From Acidobacteriota bacterium (GTDB taxonomy: Bacteria > Acidobacteriota > Vicinamibacteria > Vicinamibacterales > 2-12-FULL-66-21): a stretch of 64,000 bases of DNA. Shown one piece after another: positions 16,161 through 24,263 of this stretch. Position 1 is the stretch's first letter, and every line of letters begins with the position of its first letter. Under the pieces are notes generated by a model that saw only the letters and a program-made list of their open reading frames with translations, had not been told where the DNA came from and ran no database searches. The DNA is taken from contig QHWT01000055.1 in assembly GCA_003222675.1 (NCBI GenBank), positions 164,287 to 228,286 of the forward strand, read 5' to 3'. Position numbers and translations under genes: made by a program.

Positions 16161-17242
16161 CGGCGCTGCGCATCCTGCTGACCGGGACCGGCACCATCGG
16201 GCGCGAGCTGCTGGTGCCGCTGCTGCGCGCCTCGTCGAACCGTGTCGCGGTGCTGATGCGCGATCGACGGCGGCGGTCGGCGCAACAGCGCGCTGACGCG
16301 CTCTTTCGGGAGCTCGACTTGACCGCATCCGAACGAGCACGCGTGGAAGTCCTTCAGGGCGACGTGACGTGCGCCGGCCTCGGGCTCGACGCCGCGGCGC
16401 AGGTCCGGATCATCGAAGACGTCGATCTCATCATTCATACGGCAGCGGCAACCGCGCTGACCGCGGATCGGGCGCTCTGCGATGCCGTCAATCGCGCCGG
16501 CACCGCGAACGTGCTCGGCCTGGCGGAGCGCTGCTATACGAGGGGACGGCTGAAGCGGCTGGTGCATTTGAGCACGGCACTGGTTGCGGGCGGCGGGTCT
16601 GCCACCCTCGCGTGCGAGGATGAACTGCCGGCCACTCCCGCTCACGCGAACCACTACGAATGGAGCAAGTACGAAGCGGAACGGATCGTTCGCGCCGCAA
16701 TGCACGCAGGACTGCCGGTCACGGTGTTCCGCCCGAGCATGGTGGTCGGCGAGACCGAAACGGGCCGCACCCGCGATTTCAACGTGATCTATCCGCTGAT
16801 GCGAATCATGGCGAGCGGCTACGTCACCAGGTTCCCCGCCGATCCGCGGGCCAGGATCCACCTGGCGCCGCTCGATTTCGTCGTCGGCGCGATTATGCGT
16901 TCTCTGGATGCGGCATGGACGGTCGGCTTGACGTTCCACTTGACCGCGCCGGATCCTCCGACCGTCGCGCAGTTGTTCGATTGTGACGCGTTCTTTCCGT
17001 CCGGTGTATCGCGGCCGCAGCTCTACCCGCCAGCGGAGTTCGATCCATCCGCGTGCACGCCGCGCGAGCGCGATCTGCTCGAGTCGGTGTCGTTCTGTTT
17101 TCCCTACTTCAATTCCCGTCTGTCGTTCGAGACGCGCAACGCCGGTCGGCTCGTCCCGCTGCCGGTGACGGACTCCGCGTACCTGACCCGACTCGGACGC
17201 TACGCCGTCGAAAGCGGCTACCTGCAGCGAACGGCCGGGTGA
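16157..17242 (+). CDS. Extended SDR, thioester-reductase / acyl-reductase-like
   Basis: 361 residues from the ATG at 16157. The Rossmann motif is GTGTIGRELL near the N-terminus and the catalytic YxxxK is within HYEWSKYEAE (about residues 167-171). VTVFRPSMVVGETETG is typical of the NAD_binding_4 (male-sterility/thioester reductase) branch. Relatives reduce carrier- or CoA-bound acyl thioesters to aldehydes or alcohols. In this operon it could release the chain reductively. No FabG-like ketoreductase is encoded in the cluster, so ketoreduction is the competing idea. It overlaps the ketosynthase stop by 4 bp. Confidence 0.8.
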   Translation: MTALRILLTGTGTIGRELLVPLLRASSNRVAVLMRDRRRRSAQQRADALFRELDLTASERARVEVLQGDVTCAGLGLDAAAQVRIIEDVDLIIHTAAATALTADRALCDAVNRAGTANVLGLAERCYTRGRLKRLVHLSTALVAGGGSATLACEDELPATPAHANHYEWSKYEAERIVRAAMHAGLPVTVFRPSMVVGETETGRTRDFNVIYPLMRIMASGYVTRFPADPRARIHLAPLDFVVGAIMRSLDAAWTVGLTFHLTAPDPPTVAQLFDCDAFFPSGVSRPQLYPPAEFDPSACTPRERDLLESVSFCFPYFNSRLSFETRNAGRLVPLPVTDSAYLTRLGRYAVESGYLQRTAG

Positions 17243-17254
17243 AGGCATCCGCGC

Positions 17255-17731
17255 ATGCGCTACGTACTGATCGACCGGATCACGAGCATCGACCCAGGAC
17301 GCACGATCGCTGCGCTGAAGAACGTCGCAGCGGGCGATGGGTTGGTGACGCAGTACTCCTCAGACCTGTGGGCGCTGCCGCCCGCGATGCTGCTCGAGAC
17401 GATGGCGCAGGCGGCCGGTCTGCTCGTGGCGTCAACGATTCACTTTCGGGCCCAGCCCGTGCTCGCAAAGGTGCAGCCGTTCGCTGCCGACCGCCTGGCC
17501 GTTCCCGGCGATCAGGTGCTGCTGCACGCCGAGCTCTGCGAACTGCGTGATGCCGGTTGCCGGACGCACGCGACCGCGCGGGTCGGCCTGACGTTGCTGG
17601 CGGAAGCCACCATTTTTCTCGCGCTCGTTCCGCTCGACGAAAGAGGGCGGCGCGAGCAGCTTCGCGCGCACATGGCGCGACTCTTTCCAGGCTGGTTCGG
17701 CGAGCCGGCGGCGGCCGAGGTCCTACCGTGA
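17255..17731 (+). CDS. Second FabZ-like hotdog protein lacking the catalytic His
   Basis: 158 residues with the hotdog pattern: RITSIDPGRTIAALKNV, then LPPAMLLETMAQAAG where FabZ has its Glu helix, then LAKVQPFAADRLAVPGD. The HFPG segment that carries the FabZ catalytic His is replaced by YSSDLWALPP, while the helix Glu remains. It is either a non-catalytic partner of the dehydratase at 10879, or a hotdog enzyme of another kind such as an isomerase or thioesterase. It follows the SDR by 12 bp and overlaps the radical SAM gene by 4 bp. Confidence 0.75.
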   Translation: MRYVLIDRITSIDPGRTIAALKNVAAGDGLVTQYSSDLWALPPAMLLETMAQAAGLLVASTIHFRAQPVLAKVQPFAADRLAVPGDQVLLHAELCELRDAGCRTHATARVGLTLLAEATIFLALVPLDERGRREQLRAHMARLFPGWFGEPAAAEVLP

Positions 17732-18747
17732 AGGCGTCGTTAATCGTGAAAAACGCTCTCCGTCAAGTACGGCACGGGTTCAGCAGGCCGTTCATGGTCA
17801 TGTTCGAGACGACGCTGCACTGCAATATGAAGTGCGGATACTGCGCGATCTGGCAGAACCAGCAGCCCGAAACACGTGCGGTGCGCGAGCGTGTGTTTCG
17901 GCGCATGGACGAAGCGGCTGACTTCGGCGTGTTCGCCTGGAGTTTCTCCGGCGGCGAGCCGCTGATGAATCCGAATGTACCGGACTACATCGAGTACGCA
18001 GCGCGGAAGGGATTCTTCACGTCGATGCCGACCAACGGGCTGGCGCTGAAGAAATACGCGGCCGCGTGCGCAAAGCTCGATCAGCTCGAGGTGTCGATCG
18101 ACACGCTCGATCGTGAGAAGTTCGCACGGCGGCGGGGCATCGATGGACTCCCGACGATCCTGGCCGCGCTGGATTACCTCCTTGGCCGCTACGAGCATCA
18201 CACGATTCAGATCAACGCCGCGGTGGATCTCGACAACCTGGACGATCTGCCCGCGCTCGCGAGTTTCTGCACCGAGAGAGGCCTCCTGCTTCACACCGAA
18301 GCAGTGCACAACGTGGTGCGTACCACCTGGCGGACGGAGGACGTCGAGCTCGCACGCGCGGACCTGGATCGGGTGGCCGCCGGCTTGGCGGCGCTGCGCG
18401 AGACGTTCAGATGCGTGCGTTTCTACAGCGACTACTACAACTTTTATCGCAATGACGGCTTCACGAAACAGTTCCCGTGTCGTTCTGCATCCCATCTCGT
18501 CAACATGCGGCCCGATGGTTCGATCCAGTTTCCGTGCGCGTTCGTCCACGTGCACCGCGGTGCGCCGGACATGACGCTGCGCGAGATCTATGAGTCTCCG
18601 GATGTCCGGCGGATTATCAGCGAATCGCCGGCGATGTGGGACTTCTGCAAGGGCTGCAAGATTGGCTGTCCCTACGAAGTGTCAGCCTATCGCAACAGCC
18701 CGCTCCTCGCGGTTCGCTCGGCCATCGACTTCCTGCACCTTCACTGA
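17728..18747 (+). CDS. Radical SAM enzyme
   Basis: 339 residues from the GTG at 17728. The [4Fe-4S]/SAM motif CNMKCGYC places cysteines at 32, 36 and 39, and SFSGGEPLMNP is the conserved GGE segment. The C-terminus has further cysteines at 307, 310 and 314 (CKGCKIGC), so a second cluster site of SPASM/twitch type is possible. Overall look and length are near HpnH-like and SPASM-containing enzymes. Intergenic gaps here are too small for a peptide precursor gene, so a lipid or sugar substrate is more likely than a RiPP. The reaction is unknown. Confidence 0.85.
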   Translation: MKASLIVKNALRQVRHGFSRPFMVMFETTLHCNMKCGYCAIWQNQQPETRAVRERVFRRMDEAADFGVFAWSFSGGEPLMNPNVPDYIEYAARKGFFTSMPTNGLALKKYAAACAKLDQLEVSIDTLDREKFARRRGIDGLPTILAALDYLLGRYEHHTIQINAAVDLDNLDDLPALASFCTERGLLLHTEAVHNVVRTTWRTEDVELARADLDRVAAGLAALRETFRCVRFYSDYYNFYRNDGFTKQFPCRSASHLVNMRPDGSIQFPCAFVHVHRGAPDMTLREIYESPDVRRIISESPAMWDFCKGCKIGCPYEVSAYRNSPLLAVRSAIDFLHLH

Positions 18748-18762
18748 CATGAGGATCTCCGT

Positions 18763-19728
18763 TTGATTGTTCCCGCCGATCCGCTGCTCGCCGTTGACTC
18801 GCCCGCCGTGACGCGGCGGAGCGTGGTCCGTGGGTACGAGGTGGCCGTCAGCGCTCGACGATTGGTCAAGCGATACAAGGATGGAACCGAGGCGAACCGC
18901 GGCATCAATATCGATCTGCGCCGTGGCGAGGTAATCGCGATCCTCGGTCCGAACGGAGCGGGCAAGACGACCTTTCTCCGGCAGGTGACGACGGAGCTCC
19001 GCCCCTCGTCCGGCCGCATCACCGTCTTCGGCGTCGACACCGTGCGTGATCCCGAGCGCGCCAGGCAGATGATGGGCATCGCGCCGCAGGAAGCCGGACT
19101 GTTCGAGTCGCTGCGGGTTCGCGATCATCTGGAGCTGTTCGCGCGCCTGAAGGGGCTTTCCCGGCGCGCCGCCGCCGCCGCAGCAGCGAAGACGATGGAG
19201 GATCTCGACCTGGTCGCTGACGCGAACCGGCGCGTGCGCACGCTGTCCGCGGGACAGCGCCGCCGAATCCTCCTTGGACTCGCGCTGGTGGGTCATCCGC
19301 CGCTGCTGGTCCTCGATGAGCCGACCACCGGACTTGATCCGGCTGCGCGCCGTGCGATGTGGAATATCCTCCGCCGCGCCGTTGGCAACGGTGCAAGCGT
19401 TATCCTGTCGACGCATTACATGGAGGAGGCTGAGCGCCTCAGCGACCGAATCGGCATCATCAGCACAGGGCGGTTGATCGCATTCGGCACGCTGGCGGAG
19501 CTCACTGCCTGTCTGGATTGTCGTTATCGACTGACGTTTCACGATTCGTCCGATCCGTCGGCGGACCTGTGCGTCGAGCGCTACGCGACATTTGGTGAGC
19601 TGCAGGCAGAGATCGCACGACGGCGCCTCTCCGAATACTCCATCGCCGGGGCCACGCTGGAGGATGTCTACCTCGAGCTCGTTGGCGAGCGTTTTCCCGA
19701 CGAAGCCGCGCAAGGGGAACGCCGATGA
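18763..19728 (+). CDS. ABC transporter ATP-binding protein
   Basis: 321 residues from a TTG at 18763, with a GAGG ribosome site nearby; the exact start is uncertain and the first 25 residues are unlike the family. Walker A is GPNGAGKTTF, the signature is LSAGQRRRI and Walker B is LLVLDEPTTGLDP, followed by the switch His in STHYMEEAERLSDR. It is of the DrrA/ABC-2 exporter type. It pairs with the ABC-2 permease gene that overlaps its stop, and would power export of the cluster product across the inner membrane. Confidence 0.92.
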   Translation: MIVPADPLLAVDSPAVTRRSVVRGYEVAVSARRLVKRYKDGTEANRGINIDLRRGEVIAILGPNGAGKTTFLRQVTTELRPSSGRITVFGVDTVRDPERARQMMGIAPQEAGLFESLRVRDHLELFARLKGLSRRAAAAAAAKTMEDLDLVADANRRVRTLSAGQRRRILLGLALVGHPPLLVLDEPTTGLDPAARRAMWNILRRAVGNGASVILSTHYMEEAERLSDRIGIISTGRLIAFGTLAELTACLDCRYRLTFHDSSDPSADLCVERYATFGELQAEIARRRLSEYSIAGATLEDVYLELVGERFPDEAAQGERR

Positions 19729-20486
19729 CGCGCAGGGTGAGCGACATCTGGTGTGTCTTCCAAATTCATCTCGAGCGCGTGCGGGCCGAAGCGGGCCCCT
19801 TCATCCTCGCCGCGCTGGTGTTTCCAGCCGCGATGTATCTCTTTGCGACCGCGGTCGGGAGTGAGGCCAGCGCCGGTGTCGACGACACGGAGCGTCGGCT
19901 TCGATTCCTGGCTGGCTCGATCGTCTTTTCATTGTCGCTCACCGCCATCAGCTGGCTTGGTTATCTGTTGCTCGAAAACCGGTTCACGGGACGGCTGCGA
20001 CTGTTCGCGACGCTGCCGCTCGCCGCCTCCTCATATGCGTTCGGCATCCTGCTGTTCGGTCTGGCGCAGGCAGCGCTCGGGACCTCGTCGCTGCTTCTGG
20101 TGTCGCGCTTCTTCGGTGTTCGTACGGCGCTGACGCTGCCAGCCGCGTTCCTGCTCGTCGTGTTGATCGTGCTGATGATGCTGTGCGGCTGCGGCATTGC
20201 GCTCGTGATCGCGTCGCACGCCCGCAGCTTCAGCGAAGGATCGCTTCTGACCGACGCGCTGGGCGCAGGGTTCGTCCTGGTCGCGCCGATTTACTACGCG
20301 CCTGAGTCGCTGCCGCGCGCGCTTCAATATCTCTCGCGCCTCCTGCCCACGACGTATGCGGCGCGCGCCGTCCAGGCGACGCTCACCGGAAGGCATGACG
20401 TGACCGACGACCTGCTGGTGCTGGCGTTCATGGCCCTCGTCACGCTGACTGTCGGCTTTCGCTCCATGCGCTGGCGCGAGGACTGA
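19725..20486 (+). CDS. ABC-2 type permease
   Basis: 253 residues with about six membrane segments, including LAGSIVFSLSLTAISWLGYLL, AFLLVVLIVLMMLCGCGIAL and LLVLAFMALVTLTVG. It starts at ATG overlapping the ATPase stop (ATGA). ALQYLSRLLPTTYAARAVQATL near the end is the usual ABC-2 permease tail. Together with the ATPase it forms a two-gene exporter, probably a homodimer of each. The position between biosynthetic and glycosylation genes suggests it exports a lipid-linked or hydrophobic product. Confidence 0.88.
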   Translation: MTRRVSDIWCVFQIHLERVRAEAGPFILAALVFPAAMYLFATAVGSEASAGVDDTERRLRFLAGSIVFSLSLTAISWLGYLLLENRFTGRLRLFATLPLAASSYAFGILLFGLAQAALGTSSLLLVSRFFGVRTALTLPAAFLLVVLIVLMMLCGCGIALVIASHARSFSEGSLLTDALGAGFVLVAPIYYAPESLPRALQYLSRLLPTTYAARAVQATLTGRHDVTDDLLVLAFMALVTLTVGFRSMRWRED

Positions 20487-20492
20487 GGAGGT

Positions 20493-22802
20493 ATGAAGAC
20501 AAGGCCTTCGCCGCGCGTGATGGTGCTGACGCTGTCGTTCGGCTCGGGCCACGTTCGCGCGGCGCATGCAGTCGCCGATGCCATCAGGGCGCAGGATCCG
20601 GGCGCGGACGTTCGCTGTGTGGATGCACTCAACGGCTGCCGTTTGGCGTTTCGCGCAATATACGTATGGCCGTACTGGGCGATGGTCGGTCACGCTCGCT
20701 GGCTATGGGCGCGGCTGTTTTCGGCCAGGCTGACGCGCGTTCATCGGCAGACGGCTCCCGCCTGGGTCTTTCGCGCGGGCTGCCCGCGGGTGTTCCGTGA
20801 AGTCGCCCGATTCCGGCCCGACTTCATCATCGCTGTCGAAGTTGCCGCGTGCGAGATGGCAACGATCGCAAGGCGGCGCCGTTTGACGGACGCCGCGCTC
20901 ATCAACGTGATCACGGATCACCAGGCGGAGCCCGCGTGGGTGACTCCCGAGGTCGATCGCTATCTCGTCAGCGATTCGAGGGTGCGCGAGCAACTGTGCT
21001 CCTGGAATGCGCTTCCCGAGCGGATCGTCATTTGCGGCATTCCCGTGAGTGAAATCTTCAGCACACGGTTCGATCCCGACGAGACGCGAGCGCGTTATGG
21101 CGTTTCAGGCAGCCGTCCTCTCGTGCTCCTGATGGGCGGCGGCATGGGCCCCACACGGATGGACCAGGTGGCCGAGCGTCTATGCGATGGTGATGTGCCG
21201 ATGCACGTGGTGGCCGTCACAGGACACGACCGCCAGGCGCGTCGCCGCCTCTCGCGTATCCGCGTGCGCGGCAATACGTCGCTAACGGTGCGGGGCTGGA
21301 CCGACGACGTGCCGGCGCTGATGCAGGCAGCAACGGTCCTGGTCACCAAGCCGGGCGGCGTCACCATCGCGGAAGCGGTGGTGTGCGGCACGCCGCTGCT
21401 CCTGTTCGATCCCATCCCGGGGCCCGAAGAACGCAACGCCGCGTTCGTCGTGGAGTCCGGTGCTGGGGTCCTCGCGCCCGGTGCCGAGATGGCAGCCGCC
21501 GTGAAAGCCATGCTGCGCGATCCGGACCGCCGCCGCGCGATGACAGCGGCCGCGCGCCGGCTGGCGCGTCCCGAGGCCGCACGATCGATTGCTCGCATGG
21601 CGCTCGACGCCTGCGAGCAGCGGCCGGGTGCAGGCCCTGTCCTGATTTTCACGATAGGCAACGGCGCGGGCCACACGAGCGTCGCCTCCGCAATCGCCGA
21701 GGCCCTGCACGACGCAGATCGGCGGTCCGCTGTGGTCGTGGACGTCGCTGACTATATGAGTCGCCTGGCGCGCCTGACGCACGTGACTGCGTACTTATGG
21801 CTCGTCAAGCACTGGCCCGCGCTCTGGGACCGCATCGATCGCTATCAGAAACGGCAGCCGCACACGAGCCCGGAGTGGTACTACCGCCGCACATGCCGGC
21901 GCCTGCGGGATCTCGTAGGACAGCTCGATCCCCCGGCGCTGGTCGCTACGGAAGTCGGATGCTGCGAGATCGCTGCCCTGATCAAACGGGACCTGAGGCT
22001 TCGCGTCCCGCTCGTTGCGGTTAACGGCGAGTACGACGTCGATCGCGCGTGGCTACAGCCGGAAGTCGACTTGTTCTGCGTGACGACCGAGGAAATCCGC
22101 GATCGATTGTCGGCGCTGGGGGGGTCGCGCCGTCAGATTCGAGCCTGGGGCGTTCCGCTTGCAGCGTGCTTTCATGTGTTCGACGATCGCGAGCGGCTCC
22201 GCGAGGCTGTGTGCGGCTGGTTGAATCTCGAGACAGAGAAGCCGCTCCTTCTCGTCGCGGGCGGAAGCGAAGGCCTTGGCCGCGTGGAAGCGGCGGCCGC
22301 GCGACTGCTGCGGCTCGAGCACTCGCGCCCGCAAGTCGTCGTGCTGGCAGGGCGCAACGAACGATTGAGGCAGCGCTGCGAACGGCTTGCCACGCGATAC
22401 CCGAATAGACTGCGTGTGCTCGGATGGACGTCGCGCATGCCGGAACTGATGCGCGCCGCCGACCTGATTGTCTCGAAGCTGGGACACACGTTCGACGAGG
22501 CGATCGCGAGCGGCCTGCCGCTCATCGCCCTCGAACCGCCGCCTGGCGCAGAGCGCGTGCAATACCGGATGCTCGACCAATGGGGTGTCGGACGCGCCGT
22601 CCGCAGTCTCGACGAGATGGCACGCGTCGTTGGTGCGCTTCTCACTGACCGCGTCGAGCTCGATGCCATGCGCGCGGCCGCGGCGGCTCGTTCCAGCCCG
22701 CGCGCGGCGCACCGCATCAGCGACTGGATCGACACGGCGACCCTTGACATGCGCGGCGACGCGACGGGCCACGCGATCTATGCGGAGGAGCCTGCGCTGT
22801 GA
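20493..22802 (+). CDS. Tandem (duplicated) MGDG-synthase/MurG-like glycosyltransferase
   Basis: 769 residues built from two homologous GT28-type halves. The N half opens MVLTLSFGSGHVRAAHAVADA and ends with KPGGVTIAEAVVCGTPLL. The C half opens PVLIFTIGNGAGHTSVASAIAEAL (about residue 383) and ends with SKLGHTFDEAIASGLPLIAL. Both keep the GxGH lipid-acceptor loop and the nucleotide-sugar helix. Single-unit relatives (MGD1, UgtP) add sugars to diacylglycerol. Two complete domains in one chain suggest two sequential transfers or one silent domain. A GAGGAGG ribosome site precedes the ATG. The gene follows the ABC permease by 6 bp. Confidence 0.85.
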   Translation: MKTRPSPRVMVLTLSFGSGHVRAAHAVADAIRAQDPGADVRCVDALNGCRLAFRAIYVWPYWAMVGHARWLWARLFSARLTRVHRQTAPAWVFRAGCPRVFREVARFRPDFIIAVEVAACEMATIARRRRLTDAALINVITDHQAEPAWVTPEVDRYLVSDSRVREQLCSWNALPERIVICGIPVSEIFSTRFDPDETRARYGVSGSRPLVLLMGGGMGPTRMDQVAERLCDGDVPMHVVAVTGHDRQARRRLSRIRVRGNTSLTVRGWTDDVPALMQAATVLVTKPGGVTIAEAVVCGTPLLLFDPIPGPEERNAAFVVESGAGVLAPGAEMAAAVKAMLRDPDRRRAMTAAARRLARPEAARSIARMALDACEQRPGAGPVLIFTIGNGAGHTSVASAIAEALHDADRRSAVVVDVADYMSRLARLTHVTAYLWLVKHWPALWDRIDRYQKRQPHTSPEWYYRRTCRRLRDLVGQLDPPALVATEVGCCEIAALIKRDLRLRVPLVAVNGEYDVDRAWLQPEVDLFCVTTEEIRDRLSALGGSRRQIRAWGVPLAACFHVFDDRERLREAVCGWLNLETEKPLLLVAGGSEGLGRVEAAAARLLRLEHSRPQVVVLAGRNERLRQRCERLATRYPNRLRVLGWTSRMPELMRAADLIVSKLGHTFDEAIASGLPLIALEPPPGAERVQYRMLDQWGVGRAVRSLDEMARVVGALLTDRVELDAMRAAAAARSSPRAAHRISDWIDTATLDMRGDATGHAIYAEEPAL

Positions 22803-23530
22803 CGGCCGCTCTGCAGATCCTCATCGGCGGTGCGGCCCTGTGTGGAGGCGCCGCCACCGGCGCCGTTTATTACGCGACGTACGCCGTGCGCACGCAGTGG
22901 CTCGGTCCGGCGGTATGGCGCGGCCGCGGTGACGTTTCTTCCGTCGCTCTGACGTTCGACGATGGTCCGAGCCCCGACACCGAACGGATCCTGGACATCC
23001 TGGAGCAATGTGGCGTTGGCGCGACGTTCTTCATGGTCGGCCGCCACGTCGAGCGCCATCCAGAAACGGCGAGACGAGTGGTCGCATGCGGCCACGATAT
23101 CGGAAATCACTCGTACTCACATCCCATTTACCTGTATCGCCGCGCTCGTGAGACGTATCGGCAGCTTGCGCGCACACAGGACGTTATCAGCGACGTCACA
23201 GGCGTGCGGCCGACGTGGTCACGCCCTCCGTGCGGCGTTCGCACTCGCGCCTATTTCGACGCGGCGCGAGCGCTGGGTCTGTGCACCGTGCAGTGGACCG
23301 TGTCGGGGCTCGACTGGAAGCGAAGAAGCCCGCAATCGATTGCTGGCCGAGTGATTGAACATGCCGCTCCTGGTTCGATCGTCCTGCTCCACGACGGCGA
23401 CAGCGCCGGCAAACGGGATCGCTCCAGGACGGTCGCGGCTCTTCCTCTCATCGTAGACGGGCTCACGCGGCGCGGACTCCATGTCTCGTCGCTGACGCAA
23501 TTGATTCACACTCCGGCGTCTGAAGCATGA
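22799..23530 (+). CDS. Polysaccharide deacetylase (NodB/CE4 family)
   Basis: 243 residues from a GTG that overlaps the preceding stop (GTGA). The CE4 metal motifs are complete: TFDDGPSPDTERILDIL, the HSYSHP motif and RPPCGVRT, with HDGD near the end. An N-terminal hydrophobic segment (LQILIGGAALCGGAATGAVYYAT) would anchor it in the membrane facing the periplasm. The family removes N-acetyl groups from GlcNAc units in glycans or glycolipids. Next to a GT28 glycosyltransferase it probably converts a transferred GlcNAc to glucosamine; that pairing is inference. Confidence 0.88.
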   Translation: MTAALQILIGGAALCGGAATGAVYYATYAVRTQWLGPAVWRGRGDVSSVALTFDDGPSPDTERILDILEQCGVGATFFMVGRHVERHPETARRVVACGHDIGNHSYSHPIYLYRRARETYRQLARTQDVISDVTGVRPTWSRPPCGVRTRAYFDAARALGLCTVQWTVSGLDWKRRSPQSIAGRVIEHAAPGSIVLLHDGDSAGKRDRSRTVAALPLIVDGLTRRGLHVSSLTQLIHTPASEA

Positions 23531-23543
23531 AGGGAGCAATCGC

Positions 23544-24263
23544 TTGAGGGTATTCCTCGATTTCGACGGGACGGTCTCTCGAGAGGACGTCGTTGACACG
23601 ATCCTCGAGACGTACGCGGATCCTGCCTGGCTTCGCGTCGAACAGGACTGGCAGGCGGGCCGAATTGGCTCTCGCGAGTGCCTGCGGGCGCAGATGGCGC
23701 TCGTACGCGCGACCGAAGATGAGATGAATGGCCTCCTCGATCGAATCCAGCTTGACGATGGGTTCGCGGGGCTGCTGGAGATGTGCGTCCGCGACGCGGT
23801 GGCCGTTCATATTCTGAGCGACGGCTTCGACTACTGCATTGGGCGGATCCTGCGCCGCGCCGGACCGGACATCGAGCGGCTCCTCGGCGGAGTGGAGGTG
23901 TGTGCGAGCCACCTCGAGCCGTGCGGCGACCGTGACTGGCGCGTGGACTTTCCGCTTTTCCCGAACATGTGTGCGCACGGGTGCGCCACATGCAAACCCG
24001 CGGCAATGCGTCTGCTCGACGCGGACGACCGGGGACCGACCGTGTTCGTTGGAGACGGCTTGTCGGACCGCTACGCGGCATCTGCGGCAGACGAGGTGTT
24101 TGCCAAAGGCACGCTCGCCCGCTACTGCCGTCGCGAGGGCATCGCCTACAGGCATTACAAAGATCTGCGGGACGTCACCATCTCGCTCGAGAAGATGCTT
24201 CGCGACCGCGCGATCCAGCTGTCGCCCGAACGCATCACGCGAGGCACCCTATGGGCCCGGTAG
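23544..24263 (+). CDS. HAD-IB phosphatase, MtnX-like
   Basis: 239 residues starting at TTG 23544 with an AAGGGAG ribosome site. HAD motif I is FLDFDGTVSREDVVD, motif II is in HILSDGFDY, and motif IV is in VFVGDGLSDRYAA. It resembles MtnX (2-hydroxy-3-keto-5-methylthiopentenyl-1-phosphate phosphatase), but no other methionine-salvage gene is nearby, so a phospho-substrate in this pathway is more likely. Its end overlaps the aminotransferase start by 13 bp. Confidence 0.83.
   Translation: MRVFLDFDGTVSREDVVDTILETYADPAWLRVEQDWQAGRIGSRECLRAQMALVRATEDEMNGLLDRIQLDDGFAGLLEMCVRDAVAVHILSDGFDYCIGRILRRAGPDIERLLGGVEVCASHLEPCGDRDWRVDFPLFPNMCAHGCATCKPAAMRLLDADDRGPTVFVGDGLSDRYAASAADEVFAKGTLARYCRREGIAYRHYKDLRDVTISLEKMLRDRAIQLSPERITRGTLWAR

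Noticed and set aside
17728-18747. A RiPP pathway around the radical SAM and nitroreductase-fold genes
   Set aside because: No short precursor-like open frame fits in the gaps of a few bases, and no peptidase or RiPP recognition element protein is seen; the surrounding genes are fatty-acid-type.
23544-24263. Methionine salvage enzyme MtnX proper
   Set aside because: There is no mtnA, mtnB, mtnD or mtnW nearby; the gene is embedded by overlaps in the biosynthetic operon, so only the HAD-IB fold is claimed.
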